Assembly: GCA_947447315.1 (NCBI GenBank)
Contig: CANFJD010000154.1
Span: 1 to 6,907 of the forward strand
DNA length: 6,907 bases
Source: Fimbriimonadaceae bacterium
Lineage (GTDB): Bacteria; Armatimonadota; Fimbriimonadia; Fimbriimonadales; Fimbriimonadaceae
Direction of reading: 5' to 3'
Below are positions 1-5,961 of this stretch, in pieces. Positions within the stretch are counted from its first letter, which is position 1. Each line of letters starts with the position of its first letter. Under the pieces are notes generated by a model. It worked only from the letters and a program-made list of their open reading frames with translations. It ran no database searches and was not told where the DNA came from. A program made the position numbers and the translations under genes.

Positions 1-575
1 ACCTTTCCGGCACTTTCCGCCAACTGCGGCTCGACGTTCTTGCTAAACAGTTCCCAGGTAGAAATGTCGCCTTTGTTCAAGACATTGGCCGGTCGCTCTG
101 GATCGTAAAGATTTAGGATTTCTGCCTGAATCATCGAATCCGCAGAACCAAGCGAGGCAGGGTGCTCCGGATTTCCTTCGATCTTGGTCGGCCGACCTTC
201 GTGCTGCTCAACCAGAACGCCGGTGGCAAATCCACCGATCGTGAGGGTGGAGGCGTAATAAAGCGGAACGCCGGGCACCAGCTCTTCGGGCTGCTTTACG
301 TAAGGAATTACCTTATCTTGCGGCAAAAACACGCTGCGACAACCAGCCAAGCCCGCCAGAGCCATAGAAGCACCCATGTACTTCAACAGCGTCCGACGAT
401 CCATCGTCATTAGGCTGGCGCGGTTTGGAAATTCATCTTCCACCCACAGCTGAAACTCCGGCGTGTCGGCCACTTCATCCAGGCTTCGCCAATAGGCCTT
501 GCCCGACTTGCCGGCCAACTTAGCCTGCACTGCGGCCAGGTTAAGTGGCTGTCCGGTCACGTTTTCGTTACTCAT
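1..575 (-). CDS. actB: Alternative complex III subunit ActB (partial, N-terminal 191 residues)
   Basis: This is the start of the large periplasmic subunit of alternative complex III, which carries iron-sulfur clusters and passes electrons from quinol towards the cytochrome c subunits. The frame runs open from ATG at 575 to the window edge without a stop. Residues 24-50 (GKAYWRSLDEVADTPEF and following) match the extended leader typical of Tat-variant molybdopterin-oxidoreductase-like proteins. A twin-arginine motif follows at 59-67 (DRRTLLKYM), then a hydrophobic stretch ending in LAGC (76-79). Residues 104-160 (VPLYYAS, EGRPTKIEGNPEHPASLG, LYDPERP) are the characteristic start of the molybdopterin-type domain. 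There is no N-terminal CxxxC cluster, as expected for ActB, whose molybdopterin domain is a relic. The start is supported by AGGA five bases upstream. It lies 42 bases after actA, in the same apparent operon. The rest of the gene, including the ferredoxin-like domain, is outside the window. Identification is strong because actA is adjacent. Confidence 0.92.
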   Translation of the reverse strand, partial: MSNENVTGQPLNLAAVQAKLAGKSGKAYWRSLDEVADTPEFQLWVEDEFPNRASLMTMDRRTLLKYMGASMALAGLAGCRSVFLPQDKVIPYVKQPEELVPGVPLYYASTLTIGGFATGVLVEQHEGRPTKIEGNPEHPASLGSADSMIQAEILNLYDPERPANVLNKGDISTWELFSKNVEPQLAESAGK

Positions 576-580
576 CGAAA

Positions 581-584
581 TCCT
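581..584 (-). promoter_or_regulatory. Ribosome binding site of actB
   Basis: On the minus strand AGGA stands five bases before the ATG at 575, with a second purine run (AGGGGGAAG) a little further upstream. It lies in the 42-base gap after actA and supports the chosen start. Confidence 0.6.
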
Positions 585-617
585 GTTTCTTCCCCCTAAA
601 TGTCTACCAAGCAGTGC

Positions 618-1373
618 TTAGTAGTGGCACACCGAGCAGTCCGCAAGCTGCTGAACCTTAATGCCGTAATACTTGACGAGCTCTTTACCCTTAGCTCGTT
701 CCGCTTGGTCGTCGGTCCCCTGGAAGGTCCCTTCCATGAGCTCTTGTTCGCGGTAAGTGAGACCCTTCATGCCGGTCTTCTGGTACTTCCAGTAAAGATT
801 GAAAACCTGTTGACGCGGCGACAAGTCGGGACGAGTTTCGTCCTTGTAGATGTACCGATCCGGCGCGCGATGGCACTCTAAGCACCACTGCATCTGGAAC
901 GGGTTGCCCTTGTAGGTGATGTGCATGTGCTGAACCGGGCCGTGGCAGGTGTTACAGTTGAGACCACGGGCGATGTGGATGCTGTGATTAAAGTGCACGA
1001 AGTCCGGCACCTTGTTCACGAGGTTCCACTTGATGGGCGTGCCGGTTTCGTAGCTTTGGCGGACTGGCTCAAGGAGCGGCGAGTTCGTCCAGATCTGGCT
1101 GTGGCAGCTCATACACGTTTCCGTGGCGGGAAGACCGGCATAGCTTGACTTCTCAACGCTGGTATGGCAGTACCGACAGTCAATCCCCAATTCCCATGCG
1201 TGGTGCTGGTGGGAGAACGGTACCGGCTGATTCAGCGGCACCGACACCTTGGTGTTGGCGGGTGATCGACTGAGGGCGGCTAGGGCCAACCAAACAGTCG
1301 GAACGCCGATCGCAACCCCATAGAGGGTCGCGGCGGTAATCGCGTTCGCACTAGGCTTAAAAATTTGCGCCAT
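618..1373 (-). CDS. actA: Alternative complex III subunit ActA, pentaheme cytochrome c
   Basis: ActA is the membrane-anchored multiheme cytochrome of alternative complex III. It accepts electrons from the quinol-oxidising/iron-sulfur part and hands them to downstream cytochromes or oxidase. The 251-residue protein has one N-terminal membrane segment (about residues 11-35). It is followed by a periplasmic domain with five CxxCH heme c sites: C66-H70, C87-H91, C140-H144, C164-H168 and C246-H250. The last motif is at the very C-terminus, with one residue after it, which is usual for ActA. Many additional histidines (for example H55, H57, H58, H127, H130, H133, H149, H151) could serve as distal heme ligands. 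The ATG at 1373 directly follows the TAA of the heme synthase gene, and GGAG lies nine bases upstream. The membrane segment is not cleaved in the family and acts as an anchor. A nrfH-like or other multiheme cytochrome is less likely given the actB neighbour and the five-heme spacing. Confidence 0.95.
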   Translation of the reverse strand: MAQIFKPSANAITAATLYGVAIGVPTVWLALAALSRSPANTKVSVPLNQPVPFSHQHHAWELGIDCRYCHTSVEKSSYAGLPATETCMSCHSQIWTNSPLLEPVRQSYETGTPIKWNLVNKVPDFVHFNHSIHIARGLNCNTCHGPVQHMHITYKGNPFQMQWCLECHRAPDRYIYKDETRPDLSPRQQVFNLYWKYQKTGMKGLTYREQELMEGTFQGTDDQAERAKGKELVKYYGIKVQQLADCSVCHY

Positions 1374-3413
1374 TTACAATTGCTCCAACGCCCGCGAACG
1401 GGCAATAGGGGAAAGCGCCACGGTCACCTCAATTCCCCCAATTGATGGTGACTGTCCAGAACGTACAGAAATGACGGGCATTTGCCCCTCATGACGAAGC
1501 TCTGACGGCAAAGATGATACCGAGTCTGCGTACAGACTCGCTGACGAACCAGAAGTAACTTCTGCTGATAAATTGCGGTGGATATCGGATGCTGGCACGC
1601 TGCGATCGATGGCCAGAGCCAAAAACAGCAACGCGAGATACAGCATTGAATAATGAAAAAGTGAACTGGCGTGCGGCCGGTCGATTTGCTTCCAAAGGCC
1701 GATCGCCTTCATCACCAACAAAACGTTCAGCAGTCCAGCCGCGACCAGATAGATGACCCCGACTCCCGGCATCAGAAATGGCAACATCGTAACCACCACC
1801 GTAAGCAAGGTGTACATCCCGATCTGATTAACCGTGGTGCGATCGCCCTTTACCACCGGCAACATCGGAATTCCAGCCGCGGCGTAATCATCTTTCAGCA
1901 TCAAAGCGAGCGCCCAGAAGTGGACCGGAGTCCATACAAAAATGATCGCAAACAGATACAGCGCCAACGGCGGGAGGTCATTGGTAATCGCCGCCCAGCC
2001 GACCAGCGGCGGAAATGCGCCCGCCGCTCCGCCAATGACGATGTTATGCCAGGTGCGGCGCTTGAGGAGCAAGGTGTAAACGACGACGTAAAAGACCAGT
2101 CCGCTGAGGGCCATCACCGCCGTTAGCAGGTTCCCAGCGGCCCACAGGATGGCGAAAGATCCGATTGCCAGCACCATGGCAAACGCGAGGGCGTGCTGAC
2201 TGGGGATGCTCTGGGTAACCGTCGGCCGCGAGGCGGTTCGCTTCATCGTGAGGTCAATATCACGATCGATCACCATATTAATGGCGTTAGCAGCCCCGGC
2301 ACTCATATAGCCACCGATCGCAATCGCAAGAAATTGCCAAACGGGCGGGAATCCGCGTTGGGCCGCGACCATCGCCGTCAGAGTGGTAAAGAGGAGAAGA
2401 CTGATGACTCTAGGCTTCGTCAGCGCAACATAGGCATTGACCAACGTTCGACCTTGAAGTGGCGCACCAAGCGGGGCTTCGACGGGAGCAGGACGAATCT
2501 CTACCCTTTCGACCCCCTCCGCAAGGGCGGCGACGCCAAGGGCAGTGATAGCTATGAAATTCAGGTCCGCCATCGCCAGGTGAAGCATCTGCATCACGAT
2601 CGGAGCGTCCATCACGATATTGAGCGACCCGATCAGAATCTGTAGCGCAAAGCTAAGCATCAGCCAATCGCCGGCTTTCTTGACGTTCGGATCGGGACGC
2701 AGGTGGTTGATCAAGCCAACGGCGAGGAAGATATAGAGGGTGACGGAAACCGCGATGAGCGGATGCAAGGGCTGAAGCCTCACCATCCAGTGCGAATCGC
2801 CCCGCATAGCCGCTTCTAAAACGTTATCAACCTTGTGGAGCTGATGAGCGAGGGCTGATACCGCGCCTGAAATACCCAGCAGAACGATTCCCGCCACTCC
2901 CATGCCGAGAATCGGAATTACCGGACCTTGGGAGCGAAATTGGGGACGTCGCCAGCCTTTCGCGGCCAGGATCAGAGTCACGAGGAACCCGACCAAGACG
3001 AACGTGCTGACGCAGTGAACCGCCATGATGGCGGCGCGATTGACGCTGTCGTTCTGGGCTACTAATTTAAACTTAACCAAGAAGGCACCAATGGCACCTT
3101 CAAAGAGCGTCATCCCTAACACGCCGATGGCGGCTTTTCGTCCGTAATCGCCGCGAGGAAAGTGTCGGAAAGCCAGATAGACCAGGAGTAGGGCGAGCGG
3201 ACCACACAACGCGGTCGAAATTCGATGAGAACCTTCGATCCAACGCGCGAGAGTGCCCATCAATGGCGTATTGTTATCGCCGCATAGAGGCCAGTGGTCG
3301 CCGCATCCGTCGCCGTAGTTACCGGCCCGGAGGAACACTCCCCAACCTACGACGAGGATGTTATATACAAGTGCAAAGACCGCAACTTTCTGAAAGCCCG
3401 CGCGAGACATCAT
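1374..3413 (-). CDS. ctaAB: Fused heme A synthase (CtaA/COX15) - heme O synthase (CtaB) protein
   Basis: This single 679-residue membrane protein joins two consecutive enzymes of heme A synthesis. Residues 1 to about 300 are CtaA, which oxidises heme O to heme A. The loop-1 cysteine pair is C37 and C44 (GCGDHWPLCG). E60 and H63 lie in WIEGSHR, and the other heme-ligand histidines are H133, H217 and H278. These positions are close to those of Bacillus subtilis CtaA. A second cysteine pair in the later loop is absent. Residues about 323-603 are CtaB, the UbiA-type farnesyltransferase that makes heme O from heme B. It carries N379-x3-D383-x3-D387, then MKRTASRP to P397, and a second Asp motif (DDYAAAGIPMLPV, 508-520). 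Many hydrophobic membrane spans are visible in both halves. Residues 604-679 form a hydrophilic, Ser-rich tail that I do not recognise and that is not part of ordinary CtaB. The start is the first of two adjacent ATGs, with GAGGT seven bases upstream. The gene leads the act operon, implying an aa3/caa3-type oxidase partner. Confidence 0.95.
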   Translation of the reverse strand: MMSRAGFQKVAVFALVYNILVVGWGVFLRAGNYGDGCGDHWPLCGDNNTPLMGTLARWIEGSHRISTALCGPLALLLVYLAFRHFPRGDYGRKAAIGVLGMTLFEGAIGAFLVKFKLVAQNDSVNRAAIMAVHCVSTFVLVGFLVTLILAAKGWRRPQFRSQGPVIPILGMGVAGIVLLGISGAVSALAHQLHKVDNVLEAAMRGDSHWMVRLQPLHPLIAVSVTLYIFLAVGLINHLRPDPNVKKAGDWLMLSFALQILIGSLNIVMDAPIVMQMLHLAMADLNFIAITALGVAALAEGVERVEIRPAPVEAPLGAPLQGRTLVNAYVALTKPRVISLLLFTTLTAMVAAQRGFPPVWQFLAIAIGGYMSAGAANAINMVIDRDIDLTMKRTASRPTVTQSIPSQHALAFAMVLAIGSFAILWAAGNLLTAVMALSGLVFYVVVYTLLLKRRTWHNIVIGGAAGAFPPLVGWAAITNDLPPLALYLFAIIFVWTPVHFWALALMLKDDYAAAGIPMLPVVKGDRTTVNQIGMYTLLTVVVTMLPFLMPGVGVIYLVAAGLLNVLLVMKAIGLWKQIDRPHASSLFHYSMLYLALLFLALAIDRSVPASDIHRNLSAEVTSGSSASLYADSVSSLPSELRHEGQMPVISVRSGQSPSIGGIEVTVALSPIARSRALEQL
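1383..1386 (-). promoter_or_regulatory. Ribosome binding site of actA, inside the end of ctaAB
   Basis: GGAG on the minus strand lies nine bases before the actA ATG and within the last codons of the fused heme synthase gene. With the TAA and ATG directly adjoining, translation of the two genes is probably coupled. Confidence 0.55.
1521..1540 (-). other. Perfect 8-bp hairpin with UACG loop inside the ctaAB tail
   Basis: On the minus strand CGAGTCTG and CAGACTCG form a perfect eight-base-pair stem closing the tetraloop TACG. In RNA this is a UNCG-type loop, although the closing pair is G-C rather than the optimal C-G. It lies in the region coding for the unexplained tail (SASLYADSVS), about 150 bases before actA. 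No U-run follows it, so it is not a standard terminator. It may be an mRNA stability or processing element between the heme synthase and act cistrons, or chance. The function is inference. Confidence 0.45.
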
Positions 3414-3420
3414 TGCGCCG

Positions 3421-3425
3421 ACCTC
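3421..3425 (-). promoter_or_regulatory. Ribosome binding site of the ctaA-ctaB fusion
   Basis: GAGGT on the minus strand is seven bases from the first ATG (3413) and ten from the second (3410). The spacing allows either tandem start, with the first slightly preferred. Confidence 0.55.
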
Positions 3426-3445
3426 ATCAGACTCGAACTATCGAA

Positions 3446-3482
3446 GTTTTCAATAAGTTCAAAGTTTCTGAAAACATTGAAA
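3446..3482. repeat. Nested inverted repeats upstream of ctaAB, possible operator
   Basis: Two overlapping perfect 7-base dyads lie here. GTTTTCA (3446-3452) pairs with TGAAAAC (3469-3475), and TTTCAAT (3448-3454) pairs with ATTGAAA (3476-3482). The element AAGTT also recurs at 3444, 3455, 3462 and 3481. The block sits 33-69 bases upstream of the heme synthase start, where a promoter or operator would be expected. The low-complexity AT-rich composition makes chance matches easier, so a regulatory role is only a suggestion. Confidence 0.35.
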
Positions 3483-3635
3483 GTTGTAGTGACCGCCTTC
3501 ATTGCTCAGTTCCCGTAGTGTATCTCAAATATTCAGGCGATCGTCCCAGCCGGGAACCAAATATAAAAAAACGGCAAAGATTTCTTCAATTGCCTACAGA
3601 TGTCTAATTGTGGGCCGTACGACAAGCTCGCTCAC

Positions 3636-3641
3636 CATAAT
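3636..3641 (+). promoter_or_regulatory. Possible -10 box for the glycosidase-nadB transcript
   Basis: CATAAT resembles the sigma-70 -10 hexamer and lies 19 bases before the chosen ATG, so the leader would be only about a dozen bases long. There is no properly spaced -35 box. If real, it rules out the upstream GTG start at 3610 for this transcript. Confidence 0.25.
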
Positions 3642-3660
3642 AGATGAGCAACGGCGCACC

Positions 3661-5961
3661 ATGTTAGCTTCGACCCTCTTCTGCCTAACCTTCGCCAATC
3701 GGCCTGTCGAAACCCATCCGTTCGAGACCGGAACTGGTTTTGGCCAAAGTCCCGGAATCTCCACTCCGTACCGTCAGACCTTACCGGCGGGTCAGTCGAC
3801 GACCGCAGGAAAAGTAGTTCTTTCGACCGGCGAAGTGAATTCGTTAGTGGAGTTACGACTGGAGCTGACGGCAGCTTTTGAAAATCCTTTTGACCCGGAA
3901 GATATTTCGGTGGACTTCCTGGTCGATCCTGCAAGCGGCAAGAATTATGAGATCCCCGCCTTTTTCTACCGCGATGCCAACCGTGCCCTGGATTCCGGAA
4001 AAGAGGTGGTTACGGCAGTTGGAAAAGGAGATTGGCGGGTTCGATGGGCGCCACGGGAAGCCGGACGGCATTCTGTTCGCATTCGGGTTCGCGCTCGGAC
4101 GGGCGAGATCGTTGGCCAGCCAACCTCGGTAAAAGTCACCGAACGCTCGTCTCCCGGATTCATTCGAGTGTCGGAGCGAGATCACCGATTCTTTAGTTTT
4201 GAAAATGGCACTGCCTACTTCCCGATTGGAGCGAACATTTGTTGGGGCGGGGATCGGGGGACGTTCAATTACGATGATTGGTTGCCGAAGTATTCCGCCA
4301 ACGGGGTGAACTACGGTCGCCTATGGCTTTCCCCGGGCTGGAGCACCTTTGGTTTGGAGCGTACTGGCAAGACGGAAGACGGCCTGGGTATGGGTCAATT
4401 TGACCTCAACAACCTTTGGCGGCTGGATTACGTTGTACGAAAAGCGGCAGCAAACGGGCTCAACTTGATGTTGACCATCGACAGCTACAACATTCTCCGA
4501 GATCGGGATGGTGCGCCGTACTGGAATGAAAGTCCGCATAACTCGGATAACGGAGGTCCGCTGAGAATTTGGAGCGACTTCTGGACCAGCGAGAAGATGG
4601 ATCGTCTGTATCGAGCCAAGCTCCGATATTTGGTGGGCCGCTACGGGGCTTTTTCTAACGTAATGTCGTGGGAATTCTGGAACGAGGTTGACCTGACGCG
4701 AGATTTTGACGCTGACCGAGTACAGGCCTGGCACCAGCGGATGGGGCAGTACCTCCGGTCGATTGATCCCTATCAGCACCTAATTTCAACGAGTTTCAGC
4801 AGTTCGGCGGGACAGCGCGGGATCGACGGCCTCGCCGAAATCGACTACGTCCAGACTCATCACTACTCAAGCCCAGACATCGCTTCGGTTGTGGCCGATT
4901 CTCAGGTCAAGAAAACTCTATTAGGGAAGCCGCATTACGTCGGGGAGATTGGGGCGGATTGGCAAGGTCCCCGGGGCGATGCAGACCCAAAGGGTTTACA
5001 GATCCACGATCCCTTATGGGTGAGCATCGCCAGCGCAAATGCCGGAGCGGCCATGCCCTGGTGGTGGGATAACTACACCGAGCCGCTGAACTTGTATTCG
5101 GTATGGAAGCCAGCGGCAAAATTTATCTCGGGAATTGACTGGCCCGGCGAGAACTTCCGGGTTGTGCGCCCAACTTTTCGGTTTCAGCAAAAGCCACCGT
5201 CTCCTCGCCGGGAAGACCTCGTGATTGCGGACGGTCCGCGCAGTTGGGAGCCGGGCGAGGCGTTCAATCGCCCACGCGATATTCAGATTTCCCCGGCAGG
5301 CGAGGTATTGACCGAGGGACCCATTTCATCGATCTTGCACGGACGTGTAAATCATCCTGACATGACCAATCCGCTTCGATTCCTTGTCAATTTCGATCGT
5401 CCAACAACGTTCAAGGTGACGGTGTCGGAGGTTTCCGGCTATGGTGGAGCAGCGCTGCGAATATTGCTAGACGGGATCGTAGTGGCGGACAAGGCTTTTC
5501 CCGATCCCGACGGGAATGCAAAAACAACGTCAATCACGGCATTCAACGGTACTTACTCTGTAACGGTACCGAAGGGATCCCACCACATTGTGGTCGAGAA
5601 TCCGGGGGCCGACTGGGTTGCGGCCAGCTACCGATTCACCAACGTCAAGACCATCGCGCGCCCCGCTTTGCAGGGCTGGGTATCAGCTGGAGATTCGATG
5701 ATTATCGGATGGGTCCGCCGAGCCGGTCGCACATGGCAGTCGGTAATTGTTGACAAGACAAAACTCGCGCCCACGGAACCGTCATATCTCAATATCTCAG
5801 GATTGGCGAGCGGGACTTGGTTACTAGAACTGTGGAATACGACCACTGGAGATATCGAAAAGCGGATTCCCGTAGAAGTGAAAGCGTCGGGGCGAGTGGA
5901 TATTCCGCTCCCGGCGATAGCGACGGATTTGGCCTTTAAATTGCGGCGCGCGAAAGCATAG
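3661..5961 (+). CDS. Secreted clan GH-A glycoside hydrolase with DUF5060-like N-terminal domain
   Basis: This is a predicted exported carbohydrate-degrading enzyme of 766 residues. Residues 1-12 form a short hydrophobic leader (LASTLFCLTFA) with likely cleavage before NRP. Residues about 50-160 resemble DUF5060 (ELTAAFENPFDPEDISVDF, then GDWRVRWAPREAGRHSVRI). Residues about 167-505 are a TIM barrel. They contain the strand-2 arginine (YGRLWLS, R220), the acid/base Glu after Asn (WEFWNEVDL, N341-E342), a conserved HHY (400-402), the nucleophile candidate E429 (HYVGEIGAD), and an aromatic WWWDNY near 467-472. Residues about 535-660 look like a beta-sandwich, possibly carbohydrate binding. Residues about 668-763 resemble the small C-terminal beta domain that often follows such barrels (LELWNTTTGDIEKRIPVEV). 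The substrate and exact GH family cannot be read from the sequence. The frame is open back to 3502. I chose the ATG at 3661 because homology-like sequence begins after it, but no good ribosome site precedes it. GTG at 3610 would add RR before the hydrophobic stretch and is a real alternative. nadB follows directly. Confidence 0.85.
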   Translation: MLASTLFCLTFANRPVETHPFETGTGFGQSPGISTPYRQTLPAGQSTTAGKVVLSTGEVNSLVELRLELTAAFENPFDPEDISVDFLVDPASGKNYEIPAFFYRDANRALDSGKEVVTAVGKGDWRVRWAPREAGRHSVRIRVRARTGEIVGQPTSVKVTERSSPGFIRVSERDHRFFSFENGTAYFPIGANICWGGDRGTFNYDDWLPKYSANGVNYGRLWLSPGWSTFGLERTGKTEDGLGMGQFDLNNLWRLDYVVRKAAANGLNLMLTIDSYNILRDRDGAPYWNESPHNSDNGGPLRIWSDFWTSEKMDRLYRAKLRYLVGRYGAFSNVMSWEFWNEVDLTRDFDADRVQAWHQRMGQYLRSIDPYQHLISTSFSSSAGQRGIDGLAEIDYVQTHHYSSPDIASVVADSQVKKTLLGKPHYVGEIGADWQGPRGDADPKGLQIHDPLWVSIASANAGAAMPWWWDNYTEPLNLYSVWKPAAKFISGIDWPGENFRVVRPTFRFQQKPPSPRREDLVIADGPRSWEPGEAFNRPRDIQISPAGEVLTEGPISSILHGRVNHPDMTNPLRFLVNFDRPTTFKVTVSEVSGYGGAALRILLDGIVVADKAFPDPDGNAKTTSITAFNGTYSVTVPKGSHHIVVENPGADWVAASYRFTNVKTIARPALQGWVSAGDSMIIGWVRRAGRTWQSVIVDKTKLAPTEPSYLNISGLASGTWLLELWNTTTGDIEKRIPVEVKASGRVDIPLPAIATDLAFKLRRAKA

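Larger units (their letters stand above)
3414..3660. promoter_or_regulatory. Divergent intergenic region with both promoters
   Basis: These 247 bases separate the minus-strand heme synthase/act operon from the plus-strand glycosidase/nadB pair and should hold both promoters. The left half (about 3440-3490) is AT-rich and has inverted repeats near the heme synthase start. The middle has a short A-run at about 3564-3570. On the right, CATAAT at 3636-3641 resembles a -10 box for the plus-strand genes, but no -35 box sits at the normal 16-18 base distance (the nearest TTGTGG is 22 bases away). I see no coding sequence, RNA gene or terminator hairpin here. Confidence 0.5.

Noticed and set aside
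600..1148. Plus-strand open frames opposite actA (600-881, 921-1148)
   Set aside because: The minus strand carries all five CxxCH motifs of ActA across the same bases. The opposite frames have no recognisable product and no ribosome site.
1521..1540. Hairpin as a rho-independent terminator
   Set aside because: No U-rich tract follows on the minus strand, and the stem is inside an open coding frame immediately upstream of a coupled gene.
1839..1846. HIP1 element (GCGATCGC) implying a cyanobacterial origin
   Set aside because: Only one full octamer occurs in 6.9 kb, and the gene content (alternative complex III, no photosynthetic genes) does not favour cyanobacteria.
1671..2645. Two open frames of about 150 codons on the plus strand opposite ctaAB (1671-2126 and 2193-2645)
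   Set aside because: They are rich in Arg, His, Gln and Asp with no hydrophobic core or known motif, and lie antisense to well-conserved CtaA and CtaB motifs. They are frame shadows of the membrane protein.
3444..3486. AAGTT repeats read as a two-component regulator box
   Set aside because: Spacings of 11, 7 and 19 bases are not the regular half-turn or full-turn periodicity expected of such boxes. Only the inverted repeats were kept, at low confidence.
3263..3607. Small plus-strand frames covering the ctaAB start and intergenic region
   Set aside because: They are mostly antisense to the CtaA N-terminus. Composition changes at the gene boundary and no start signals are visible.
4321..4779. 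Minus-strand open frame of 152 codons inside the glycosidase
   Set aside because: It is antisense to the catalytic barrel including the NE motif, and has no motif or upstream signals of its own.
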